From positions 147,811 to 211,810 of the forward strand of contig JBGCFG010000024.1 in the NCBI GenBank assembly GCA_045106815.1: a DNA stretch of 64,000 nucleotides, written 5' to 3'. Under the pieces are notes generated by a model. The model made no database searches, was not told the DNA's origin, and worked only from the letters and a program-made list of their open reading frames with translations. The translations under genes were made by a program, and so were the position numbers. The DNA comes from JAUIAI01 sp045106815. GTDB lineage: Bacteria; Pseudomonadota; Gammaproteobacteria; Burkholderiales; Burkholderiaceae_E. Below, piece by piece: positions 34,777 through 42,545 of this stretch. Position 1 is the first letter of the stretch, and every line of letters begins with the position of its first letter.

Positions 34777-35103
34777 TTAGTTATCGCCTGATCCAATCCC
34801 GAGCACTTGAATCTTGGGCTCTGGGTTACGGTAGGTGTTGCGATAGCGCTCCAATGCAAGGCCAGCAGTCGTGCCATCTGTTCCGGCGACATTGCCGTGT
34901 TTCGTACCGGCATCAACATCAATGGTCTGCATTGCGCGGGCGCTTCGAACGGAGTCGCCAAATGCCTGATCCGTCAGGGTGGGCCCGGTGGTGAACTCAC
35001 CGTTGCCCGGTGTGCCGCAGGCCGCGAGGCCGAACGAAACGATGGTCAGCGACAGGCCGGAAAAGAGTCGACCCTTGAGCGAGAGTGATTGCTTGGATTT
35101 CAT
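34777..35103 (-). CDS. Small Tad-locus lipoprotein
   Basis: A 108-residue lipoprotein: signal with lipobox LAAC (IVSFGLAACG), then a polar region with DQAFGDSVRSARAMQTIDVDA and a Tyr/Arg-rich end. Short lipoproteins with this FGDSVR-x-A-x-x-x-QT pattern occur between the secretin and tadZ in many Tad loci and are counted as pilus assembly proteins, in the place where CpaD lies in others. It is probably outer-membrane anchored beside the secretin. Confidence 0.75.
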   Translation of the reverse strand: MKSKQSLSLKGRLFSGLSLTIVSFGLAACGTPGNGEFTTGPTLTDQAFGDSVRSARAMQTIDVDAGTKHGNVAGTDGTTAGLALERYRNTYRNPEPKIQVLGIGSGDN

Positions 35104-35118
35104 GTCTGTATCCCGGAA

Positions 35119-36651
35119 TTAGTTGATGAAGTAGTCGCCCAGGCCGTCGGCGCGAGGAGCTGTGATGACTTCAGTTGTCTTGGGGACCGTGCCGGGACGG
35201 TCTGCCGGCAGATCTTTGCGACCACCTGAGCCTTCCAGCATGCCGTTAAGCATCAGTTCGGTACGGGTCGGTGCCTGATAGTGATCAGTCGGGACAGCGA
35301 TGTCTTCAGTTACAGGCTTGACCAAACGAGGCGTGATGATGAACATCAACTCGGTGCGATCATTCTGAAACTCAGTGCTTCGGAACAGCGAACCCAGAAT
35401 GGGGATTTCGCCGAGCACCGGCAGGCGCTTGACCAGGCTGGTGACGTTGTTCTTGATCAGGCCGGCAATCGCAAAGCTTTGGCCGTCGCCCAGTTGCACA
35501 GTGGTCTGTGCCCGGCGAGTGGTGAAGCTTGGCAAAATGGTTGTTGAACCGTCTACTGAGGTAAACGGCGAGCCAGTCTGTGACAACTCAGACACTTCAG
35601 GCGCGACAGACAGATTGATGCGGCCGCCGCTCAAGACCGTGGGGGTGAACTTCAGGCCCACACCAAACTCTTTTTCTTCAAGTGTGATGGTGGGGACACC
35701 AAGCGCGCCGTTAGTACGGGCAACCGGAATGAAGATCTTGCCGCCGGCCAGGAAGCTAGCTTCTTTGCCGCTAACAGAAACGATGTTCGGCTCAGCAAGA
35801 ACTTTGACCAGGCCGTTGCGCTGCTCAGCATCGATGCTAATGGCGTCACCGGCATTACGAACTGCGCTCAGCACGCCTGCACTGTCTGACAATAAGTTGC
35901 TGACAATGCCATAGCGCCAGCCGCCGCGTGAGCGGTCAACATTGAGGCCTGCGCCGAGGCGGTCGAGCAATGACTTCGAGATCTCTGCAACCTTGACTTC
36001 GAGCATGACCTGCTGGGGCTGATCGATTGACATCAGATTCACGACTCGGGGGCCTGCACCGTTGCCGCGAAGCTGGTCCTGGGTGATCTTCTGGTCGCCG
36101 CTGATGTCTTCTACCTTCAGGCTGCGTGAATACGCGGCAATGAATGACTCGGCAATCTGCATGGCTGAGTCGGCAGCAGAAATGCTGGAAACAGAGCCTG
36201 ACAGGACGAGCGAGTCTGCGGCAGCACTCACAGCGATATTTTGCTCGGCTGGCATCAGCGTACGGATACGCTGCTCCAATGCAGATGCGTCGGCGCTGAC
36301 AGATACGTCAACAATCGTCGTGCCCCCACCTTTGCGCCAGAGCATGACATTGGTCGAGCCAAAGCCTTTGCCTAGCAGGTAGAGCTCACGGTTGTTGATG
36401 AGCGTCACGTCTGCCACGGCCGGGTTACCGACCGAGATTCGCTGAATGGGCTTGCTGAGGCGAATGAGCGTGGACTTACCTACGATCAACTCCATCGCAG
36501 GGGCGATCGAAGAATCAGTATTTGGCTTGACCTGTTCAGGCTTGGCAGCTGGCGTTAGAGTGACCGCATTGTTCTGGGCGGCAGCGCCGGTGGCAAAGGC
36601 CAGTCCCAGGACAAAAACGATCGGCTTAAGTGAAGTTGAGGACATTTTCAT
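35119..36651 (-). CDS. rcpA: Tad secretin RcpA/CpaC
   Basis: Outer-membrane secretin of 510 residues. Signal peptide (FVLGLAFATGAAA), the N-terminal pilus-assembly domain (STLIRLSKPIQRISVGNPAVADV), a BON-like segment, then the secretin domain from about residue 215 (VMLEVKVAEISKSLLDRLG, VLAEPNIVSVSGKEASFLAGG, and VPVLGEIPILGSLFRS near the end). It forms the pilus exit pore. GGAGA lies six bases before the ATG. Confidence 0.95.
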   Translation of the reverse strand: MKMSSTSLKPIVFVLGLAFATGAAAQNNAVTLTPAAKPEQVKPNTDSSIAPAMELIVGKSTLIRLSKPIQRISVGNPAVADVTLINNRELYLLGKGFGSTNVMLWRKGGGTTIVDVSVSADASALEQRIRTLMPAEQNIAVSAAADSLVLSGSVSSISAADSAMQIAESFIAAYSRSLKVEDISGDQKITQDQLRGNGAGPRVVNLMSIDQPQQVMLEVKVAEISKSLLDRLGAGLNVDRSRGGWRYGIVSNLLSDSAGVLSAVRNAGDAISIDAEQRNGLVKVLAEPNIVSVSGKEASFLAGGKIFIPVARTNGALGVPTITLEEKEFGVGLKFTPTVLSGGRINLSVAPEVSELSQTGSPFTSVDGSTTILPSFTTRRAQTTVQLGDGQSFAIAGLIKNNVTSLVKRLPVLGEIPILGSLFRSTEFQNDRTELMFIITPRLVKPVTEDIAVPTDHYQAPTRTELMLNGMLEGSGGRKDLPADRPGTVPKTTEVITAPRADGLGDYFIN

Positions 36652-36665
36652 CGAGTTCTCCGGGA

Positions 36666-37472
36666 TCAGAGGGCTTTGTTAGAACGCTGCACACCGCGAA
36701 TAACTTCGACAGTGTTCTTTTCAGACTTGGCAATGCGGCGAACAGGGCGCTTGATTGGCGCTGCCCGTTTTTTGGCTTCTTTGCCGATCAGGTCTGTCTT
36801 GCGGGCGCCTTTGGTGGCGCCAGCCTGCAGATCAACTTGATTGCGCAGCACGAGTGACAGCGCACCAATGCTGCGAGCCAGGTCGAGTCGCTCGGCTTGT
36901 TCAGGTGACACTTCAAGCGTGACAGCATTAACAACCCGAGGGGCTGTGTCGTCACGTTGGGTCTGCTGTGCAATTGAGAGCACCAGAATGCGCTCAAGCA
37001 CAATCTTGGAGATGGGCTTGTCGACGTTGTCTTTCGTGGCGACCAGCACATCAACGTAGTTACCGGGGAGTGCAAAGCCCGCAACACCAACGACTTCGTT
37101 GACCTTAACGGTAATGGCGCGGTTGCCTTGACCAATCAGGGCAGACAGGCCGCCTTTGCTTCCCTTGGGGGCTAGCTTGGGCTCAAGAATAGGCTCGCCC
37201 TGAGTGAGAGACGTGCGAATGACGCGGCCCTTCAAATCGTCCATGGTCTTGAACGCGCCCTTGGGCAGATCGGCTGCAGACCAGTCGATTGACTTGAGCA
37301 TCTTCTCGTCGAGCATCTGACCCATAGGCAGATCTTCCTTGGCAATCACAATCTTCACGCTTGAAGCGGGTGCGACTGCCACGGCGGGATTTTGCTGCCC
37401 GATCATGGAAACAGCAGCCAGCCCGGCCACGCCGCTCAGCACGAGCAGTAAGACTCCTTTAGTTCCACGCAT
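36666..37472 (-). CDS. cpaB: Tad pilus assembly protein CpaB/RcpC
   Basis: About 268 residues from the ATG at 37472 (GGAGA upstream). One N-terminal hydrophobic segment (GVLLLVLSGVAGLAAVSMI) is followed by an SAF domain (VVIAKEDLPMGQMLDEKMLKSIDW-like region, then GEPILEPKLAP) and the RcpC domain (AITVKVNEVVGVAGFALPGNYVDVL). It is periplasmic and supports the secretin. The C-terminus ends in a basic stretch (KKRAAPIKRPVRRIAK). Confidence 0.92.
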   Translation of the reverse strand: MRGTKGVLLLVLSGVAGLAAVSMIGQQNPAVAVAPASSVKIVIAKEDLPMGQMLDEKMLKSIDWSAADLPKGAFKTMDDLKGRVIRTSLTQGEPILEPKLAPKGSKGGLSALIGQGNRAITVKVNEVVGVAGFALPGNYVDVLVATKDNVDKPISKIVLERILVLSIAQQTQRDDTAPRVVNAVTLEVSPEQAERLDLARSIGALSLVLRNQVDLQAGATKGARKTDLIGKEAKKRAAPIKRPVRRIAKSEKNTVEVIRGVQRSNKAL

Positions 37473-37506
37473 CTCAGTTCTCCAATGGTCTGAATTTAGG
37501 AATTGT

Positions 37507-38115
37507 TTAAATCGCGATTGACCAGGGCAGTCGGTAGCCCTGATCAAGTAAAGCTGCCAGCAACACGGCTGCCGAGCTGATGGCAACGGCAAAAGGCAGC
37601 CGGTCAGCGGTGTCGTGTTGTGGGTCAAATGAGGTGTTTGTGTCGCCGCCTTCGCCAGCGAGCTTGTGCATCAGTAGCAAGCGCATATTCGTGGCGAGTT
37701 TGGCGCGGCGCTCGGCATTGAAAAGGCGAACAACTGACAGCACGCCGCCGCAGAGAAAGACCAGCACAATCAGGCCGATCACATGCTCTGACCCAAATAA
37801 CGCGCCAAACATGGCCATTAGCTTGACGTCGCCGGCGCCCATCGCCCGAATCATGTACAGCACGAGAAATACGCTAAAGGCAATCAATGCGCCGATGGCG
37901 GCCTGAGTGAATCCGATACCACCCGGCGCAAAGCGATCAAAGATGCCGTAACCAGCGGGTGCGAACAGGTGAAAAGAGAATGCGATGGCCAAACCTGTCA
38001 AGACAAGCACGTTGGGAATTCGACGCGAGCGGAAGTCACTGACACAGATCGCGGCAATGATGACGATCAATGTGAAGATGACAATGCTGCGGATCAGCAT
38101 GAAATGTGCATCCAT
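37507..38115 (-). CDS. cpaA: Prepilin peptidase CpaA/TadV (A24 family)
   Basis: About 202 residues, six hydrophobic segments. The two catalytic aspartates of the A24 family are in CVSDFRSRRIPN and MGAGDVKLMAM (the GxGD motif). It cleaves and so matures the Flp pilins and the TadE-type pseudopilins. It lacks the N-methylating domain of PilD-type enzymes. It lies just after the second pilin gene. Confidence 0.93.
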   Translation of the reverse strand: MDAHFMLIRSIVIFTLIVIIAAICVSDFRSRRIPNVLVLTGLAIAFSFHLFAPAGYGIFDRFAPGGIGFTQAAIGALIAFSVFLVLYMIRAMGAGDVKLMAMFGALFGSEHVIGLIVLVFLCGGVLSVVRLFNAERRAKLATNMRLLLMHKLAGEGGDTNTSFDPQHDTADRLPFAVAISSAAVLLAALLDQGYRLPWSIAI

Positions 38116-38125
38116 CGTTCTTGCC

Positions 38126-38323
38126 TCAGCAGTTGCCGATTCCGGCGGCAGCCGCAATACCGTTACAGATGCGCAGATACATGGCCTGGCCTTCCAGTCC
38201 AACCAGCACAAGCGAAGCAACGATGATCAGAGCGATGAAGGCTGCGAGGATGGCGTACTCCGTCGCAGACGAGCCTGAGTCGTCAAGTAGAAATTGCTTC
38301 AGTTTTGTGAAGAGAAGGTGCAT
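38126..38323 (-). CDS. Flp-type pilin 2
   Basis: A 65-residue Flp/Fap pilin. The cleavage site is G-SSATEY (Glu at +5, Tyr at +6 of the mature protein) followed by the hydrophobic helix AILAAFIALIIVASLVLVGL. The C-terminus carries two cysteines (RICNG and final GNC). The ribosome site is weak, so it is probably made at a lower level than pilin 1. Confidence 0.88.
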   Translation of the reverse strand: MHLLFTKLKQFLLDDSGSSATEYAILAAFIALIIVASLVLVGLEGQAMYLRICNGIAAAAGIGNC

Positions 38324-38372
38324 GCAGTCGTTGCCGTCTGTTTGTTAATGGGATCCCTGGCAGGATCCAGAC

Positions 38373-38393
38373 TCCGGGCTCTTACGGCCCGGA
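38373..38393 (-). other. Hairpin between the two pilin genes
   Basis: Perfect 7-bp stem TCCGGGC (38373-38379) with GCCCGGA (38387-38393), 7-base loop, without a T-run on the minus strand. It lies 24 bases after the pilin 1 stop and could stabilise or process the pilin 1 message or reduce read-through. Confidence 0.5.
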
Positions 38394-38416
38394 TGTCGTC
38401 TTCGCAGATGAACTGC

Positions 38417-38602
38417 TTAGCAGGCGCCGCCGCCAAGACAGGTCACAACACGGCCAAAGACACCGTTAATTGCGCCAGAAACTTGGGGCAGGAAGGCTGC
38501 AACAACCAAAGCGATCAGAGCGGCGAGAAGGCCGTACTCGATAGCGCCAGCGCCGGTCTCGTCATTTGCGAATTTGCTGACAGCGTTTTTGAACTTGTTC
38601 AT
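38417..38602 (-). CDS. flp: Flp-type pilin 1 (probable major pilin)
   Basis: A 61-residue Flp pilin; the ATG at 38602 has AAGGAGA seven bases upstream, the strongest ribosome site in the locus. Cleavage site G-AGAIEY, then the helix GLLAALIALVVAAFL. The C-terminus again has two cysteines (VVTC and final GGGAC) spaced for a small disulfide loop. First gene of the eleven-gene minus-strand tad operon. Confidence 0.9.
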   Translation of the reverse strand: MNKFKNAVSKFANDETGAGAIEYGLLAALIALVVAAFLPQVSGAINGVFGRVVTCLGGGAC

Positions 38603-38924
38603 GTGGATCTCCTTGCAAGCAGTGGGGAACTGCGGGTGAGGTAAGCGGCTAAATTGCCAAGGCTGCTCGCTCGCTCCCGGTATGGCTGTTGAGAGTTTGC
38701 GATTCGTGTCGGTGTGACAGCGCCGACAGAAGGTCCATTGTTGACCGACGAACGGTAGGTCCGTTATGAAATCGATCACCGAATTGACACTCGAAACTGT
38801 CTTTTCTTGCCGGATACGGTGACGTAGTTCTCAGCCGATGAACGGTACTAAAAGGACAATAAGCGGTATGCACTTAGTAGCAGCGACCCACTAGCGCTGC
38901 GCCGACAAATCACAAGAGACCTCG
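38603..38924. promoter_or_regulatory. Divergent tad promoter region with a direct repeat
   Basis: No gene recognised in these 322 bases between flp (minus) and tadE (plus). CCGACGAACGGTA (38745-38757) recurs as CCGATGAACGGTA (38835-38847), 90 bases apart; the first copy also forms AACGG-N5-CCGTT with its flank. These are candidate activator sites. A weak -24/-12-like pattern on the minus strand near 38645-38659 (GG-N10-GC, poor -12 half) is only suggestive. Confidence 0.45.
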
Positions 38925-39434
38925 ATGATGCAAGGCAAGAGAACAAGGCAAACCAGGCTCACTCGAAAAGCTCGACACGATCAGGGCAGCACGATCGTTG
39001 AGTTCGCATTCGTGACGACGTTGCTGTTAACCGGGTTGTTGACCATCGTTGATTTTGGGCAGCTCTTCTACTCAAACCTGACGATGCAGCACGCCGTTAG
39101 GGAAGGAACCCGGTTCGCAGTGACAGGGAGTACCGCGTTGGCAGCGACACCAGCAGCAGCTGACGCGAGATGTCAGGCAGCTATCGCGAAGATTCGCGAG
39201 CAATCATTGGGTACGTTCGATCGTGTGGCTGCCGAGGTGGCATTCAAGACGGTTGCACCTGACGGCTCAACAACCGATGTTGCCAATGGCTCTTGCTATA
39301 ACGCTAGCGAGATTATTGTGATTGAGGTTCAGTCAACCGCCCAAATCATCACCCCATTCCTACGCCCATTCTTTAACAACGGCGAGTATCAGTTCACCGT
39401 GGCAACGACTATGAAGAACGAGGCCTTTCAATGA
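38925..39434 (+). CDS. tadE: TadE-like pseudopilin
   Basis: A 169-residue TadE-domain protein. After a basic leader, GSTIVEFAFVTTLLLTGLLTI-VDFGQLFY gives the pseudopilin cleavage region and membrane helix, then SNLTMQHAVREGTRFAVTG as in TadE. The two conserved cysteines (in ARCQAA and GSCYN) may form a disulfide. Its TGA overlaps the next start (ATGA). Confidence 0.86.
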   Translation: MMQGKRTRQTRLTRKARHDQGSTIVEFAFVTTLLLTGLLTIVDFGQLFYSNLTMQHAVREGTRFAVTGSTALAATPAAADARCQAAIAKIREQSLGTFDRVAAEVAFKTVAPDGSTTDVANGSCYNASEIIVIEVQSTAQIITPFLRPFFNNGEYQFTVATTMKNEAFQ

Positions 39435-40015
39435 TTAAGTCTTTTCAGGCACGCTACTCAAGGTCTGCTGTGCACCAGTCAACAGCGTCAGGTCGCCGCG
39501 CCCATCGCGGCGGTGCGATGATTGAGTTCGCTTTGGTCTTGCCGATCCTTCTCACGGTTCTGTTTGGTATTGTGGATTTGTCTCGGGCGATTCAATTCGA
39601 TAATGTCCTGGTTCACATTACGCGTGAAGGGGCGAATCTGGCGTCGCGGACAACTGTGCCTCCGAACAACATCATTGCGGTGTTGTCGAGAACGGCCCAA
39701 CCGCTCGATATTAATCAAGACGGCATGATCTACATCACTCGGGTCGAAGGACTTGCTAACGGTCGTGCCCGGGTTGAAGAGCAGTACCGCGCAACCCAGG
39801 GACAGAATTCCTTGCAAAGCCAGCTCTACAACTGCCCGGCATGGCAGGGTGATGGAAGCTGCCAATTACCAGGCGTCAAACCGACAATTCAGTTGGCAGC
39901 GCCACTGGCAGAAGGTGAGCAGGTGTCTATCGTTGAGGCGAGATACGACTACCAGCTATTCACCCAATACCTGTTTAATGCAGGCCCCGATCTCTATGCA
40001 GTAACCGCCCTCTAG
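39431..40015 (+). CDS. tadF: TadE/TadF-like pseudopilin
   Basis: A 194-residue TadE-family protein. Basic leader, then GGAMIEFALVLPILLTVLFG and IVDLSRAIQFDNVLVHITREGANLAS. It resembles tadE and is called tadF by position between tadE and tadG. Two cysteines (YNCPAW and GSCQLPG) may form a disulfide. Translationally coupled to tadE. Confidence 0.8.
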   Translation: MIKSFQARYSRSAVHQSTASGRRAHRGGAMIEFALVLPILLTVLFGIVDLSRAIQFDNVLVHITREGANLASRTTVPPNNIIAVLSRTAQPLDINQDGMIYITRVEGLANGRARVEEQYRATQGQNSLQSQLYNCPAWQGDGSCQLPGVKPTIQLAAPLAEGEQVSIVEARYDYQLFTQYLFNAGPDLYAVTAL

Positions 40016-40028
40016 CCGGAGTTGCCTT

Positions 40029-41390
40029 ATGAACAAACTAAACTCAAAAATTCGTTCAAAGACACTGGTCGCGCCAGGAAAGACTCAAGGTGGCGCAGTA
40101 TTGATACTGGTGGCAGTCAGTCTGGTGGTTATTGCAGGATTCGCGGCGATCTCAATTGATAGCGGCCGTGCCTACGGCGCGAAGGCGCGATTGGCGGCTG
40201 CGACTGATGCGGCAGCGATTGCAGGTGTTCGGAATCTTGCCGAGGGCGCAACGGATGCGGCAAGGATTGCGAACGCACAAGCTGGTGCTGCGCAGTTCTT
40301 TAACTTGAACTTTCCCCAGAACACAGTCGGCGCAACTGTTACGGCCCCGGCAACTAACGTCGTGAAACAGGCTAATGGCCAGTGGCGTGTCACGGTCAAT
40401 GCTCAAGCGAATCTGCCGACAACCTTTGCGCGTGTGCTCGGTTTCAATGACACGCCGATTGCTACAATGAGTCAGGCAATTAGGCGCGATTTAGATTTGA
40501 TGATGGTTTTTGACTCGTCGGGATCTATGATTGGCTCGCTCGATACCTTGAAAGTGGCAGCAAAAAACAACTTTCTAGACAAATTTATACCAGGCCCTGG
40601 GGGCGATCGAGTTGGCTTTGTTACGTATGCGTATGGCTCGGAGATTAATGAGCCAATTAATAAGACAAGCGTAAGAGGGTTCACGAAGTCAAATGTCGAA
40701 ACTGCCATTGATGCGATGATTGCTAGTGGGCGAACCGCGACGAGCGAAGGGTTGAGGAAAGGGTTTGAAGAACTCCAAGCGATTCCTCCAGGAAGCCGAT
40801 CCAGTCTACGCGTTATGTTGTTGTTCTCTGATGGCGCTCCCAATGTTTTTGGCGCGCAGGCACTTCGAGGCGGTGTTCCAGTCGAAGCGAACTGGGTACA
40901 TTCAGGCGCTGTCAGGAAGCGCGCCGGGCTGCCAGATTTCGATAGGTTCGTGAATCCGGATCGAACAGCCGGCGGGTCGGTTCCGGGAGGTTCTCCAGAT
41001 ATTCCAACGACAATTCCCCCACTAGGTCTCGGAGGCGTTCCAACCGGTACTCCGCGCGATGTAAGCAGTGGATTTTCTCATTGCAACCTTAACAAGGTGT
41101 CTCGCAATATGATGGAAAACGCTGCGGAACGCGCTCGCAATGCCGGCATCATTGTCTATTCAGTTGGTCTCGGTACTAACCTTCTGCGGGTGGAGAAGGA
41201 AGATTGTCCATTTTCATCGGACACGGCGGAAACGGGCGAAAACCTACTGAAACGAGTGGCCAATACGGCTGACGTCGATACCTTCAACCCAAATCAACCG
41301 GAAGGCTTGTACTGCTGGGCGGCAGACCAAACTGAAATCGACAATTGCTTTGAGCAGATCTCGCGCTCGATCATCCGCCTTACGCTATAG
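40029..41390 (+). CDS. tadG: TadG-like protein with von Willebrand factor A domain
   Basis: 453 residues. The N-terminal TadG/Flp-like segment (GGAVLILVAVSLVVIAGFAAI, then DSGRAYGAKARLAAATDAAAIAG) anchors it in the inner membrane. A VWA domain from about residue 155 has the MIDAS motif D162-x-S164-x-S166 (FDSSGSM), T/S in SGRTATSEG and Asp in FSDGAPN. Such domains bind divalent metal and ligands and may mediate adhesion or assembly. Its last 11 bases overlap the convergent enolase gene. Confidence 0.88.
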   Translation: MNKLNSKIRSKTLVAPGKTQGGAVLILVAVSLVVIAGFAAISIDSGRAYGAKARLAAATDAAAIAGVRNLAEGATDAARIANAQAGAAQFFNLNFPQNTVGATVTAPATNVVKQANGQWRVTVNAQANLPTTFARVLGFNDTPIATMSQAIRRDLDLMMVFDSSGSMIGSLDTLKVAAKNNFLDKFIPGPGGDRVGFVTYAYGSEINEPINKTSVRGFTKSNVETAIDAMIASGRTATSEGLRKGFEELQAIPPGSRSSLRVMLLFSDGAPNVFGAQALRGGVPVEANWVHSGAVRKRAGLPDFDRFVNPDRTAGGSVPGGSPDIPTTIPPLGLGGVPTGTPRDVSSGFSHCNLNKVSRNMMENAAERARNAGIIVYSVGLGTNLLRVEKEDCPFSSDTAETGENLLKRVANTADVDTFNPNQPEGLYCWAADQTEIDNCFEQISRSIIRLTL

Positions 41391-42528
41391 CAAACCGCTC
41401 AATCAGCTCACGGTTTATCGTGATGCCAAGGCCGGGTTGGTCAGGAATGGCCACCCGGCCGTTTTTGATTTCGAGCGTCTCGGCCATGAGTTCCTGACGG
41501 AACGGATGCTCAGACTGATCGTATTCGAGGATGGGTTCAGTCGGGAACAGGCCGTGATGTGTGACTGGCAGCGCGGCCATGACTTGTAGTGATGCCATTT
41601 GGGCGACAGCCGAGCCCCATACATGCGGGTTGACCATCACGCCGTGCGACTGAGCAAGGGTCCAGATATGGCGCGCACCGGTGATGCCGCCGCATGAGCC
41701 GATATCGGGCTGAGCAATATCGACGCAGCCTTGTTCAAGCAGCTGGCGGTAGCCGTAAAGGCTGTGCTCGTTCTCGCCGCCTGCGATTGGCATGCTGAGT
41801 TGATTGCGTAGCGTTGAATAGCCAGCCAGATCTTCCGGCGCCACCGGTTCTTCATACCAGCGCAGTTTGTACGGTTCCAGTGCTTTGCCCAGTCGCAGTG
41901 CGTCGGTGTATCCGTAGCCGTGGTTGGTGTCGACCATGAGTTCTACCGCTTCGCCATCCAAGGCGCGGCCAATCGCCTGCATCACGGCAATGTCATCGTC
42001 AATGCCGTAGCCCAGTTTGACCTTCATCGCCTTGAAGCCATTGGCCAGGTGCTGCCTCGCTTCATCTGCAAGACGCGGCGCCTCGCCTTGGCCGGTAATG
42101 CGATAGAAGCCAGTGGCATAAGGTTGAACGTCTTTGCGGAAAGCGCCGCCGAGCAAGTCATAAATTGGCAGGCCACGGACCTGGCCGGTGATGTCCCATA
42201 GCGCCGTGTCGATTCCGCTGATGGCGGCCATGACAGCACCCTTACGGCCATAGTCGCGGCTCTGGTGGTACATCTTGTGCCAGAGCACTTCGGTTTGAGT
42301 CGGGTCCTCTCCTGTCAACAAAGGGGCGAACGCATGTTCAATCGCGGCGGCCGAAATCTGGGGAGGTTCCAGCCCCTGATTGAACGCTTCTCCCCAGCCG
42401 TTGATGCCTTCGTCAGTCTGCACTTCAACCAGCGTGCAGGTGCGCTCATTGACCCAGCCCTGCGAAAAAGCAAACGGGTGCTCAAGAGGTGAACTCAGGC
42501 AATACGCTTTGATGTTTGTGATCTTCAT
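41380..42528 (-). CDS. Enolase-superfamily dehydratase/racemase (mandelate racemase subgroup)
   Basis: About 382 residues from the ATG at 42528 (GGAGA upstream). It abstracts the alpha proton of a carboxylate with a metal-bound enolate. Residues: K-V-K at 169-171 (K171 base), metal ligands D200, E226 and E252, and the D275/H302 dyad (QPDIGSCGG; NPHVWG), which place it in the mandelate racemase subgroup of sugar-acid dehydratases and racemases. It lies 17 bases after dctM, so it probably processes the acid imported by DctPQM. The exact substrate cannot be read. Confidence 0.88.
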   Translation of the reverse strand: MKITNIKAYCLSSPLEHPFAFSQGWVNERTCTLVEVQTDEGINGWGEAFNQGLEPPQISAAAIEHAFAPLLTGEDPTQTEVLWHKMYHQSRDYGRKGAVMAAISGIDTALWDITGQVRGLPIYDLLGGAFRKDVQPYATGFYRITGQGEAPRLADEARQHLANGFKAMKVKLGYGIDDDIAVMQAIGRALDGEAVELMVDTNHGYGYTDALRLGKALEPYKLRWYEEPVAPEDLAGYSTLRNQLSMPIAGGENEHSLYGYRQLLEQGCVDIAQPDIGSCGGITGARHIWTLAQSHGVMVNPHVWGSAVAQMASLQVMAALPVTHHGLFPTEPILEYDQSEHPFRQELMAETLEIKNGRVAIPDQPGLGITINRELIERFAIA

Positions 42529-42545
42529 CGAGTCATCTCCACTCG

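Noticed and set aside
33546..34961. Longer form of TadZ starting near 34961
   Set aside because: The extra 72 residues overlap the small lipoprotein gene and have no similarity to TadZ; AAGGGG precedes the ATG at 34745.
38645..38659. Possible sigma-54 promoter for flp
   Set aside because: GG-N10-GC spacing is right but the -12 half (CCGC) fits poorly, so I do not count it as a feature.
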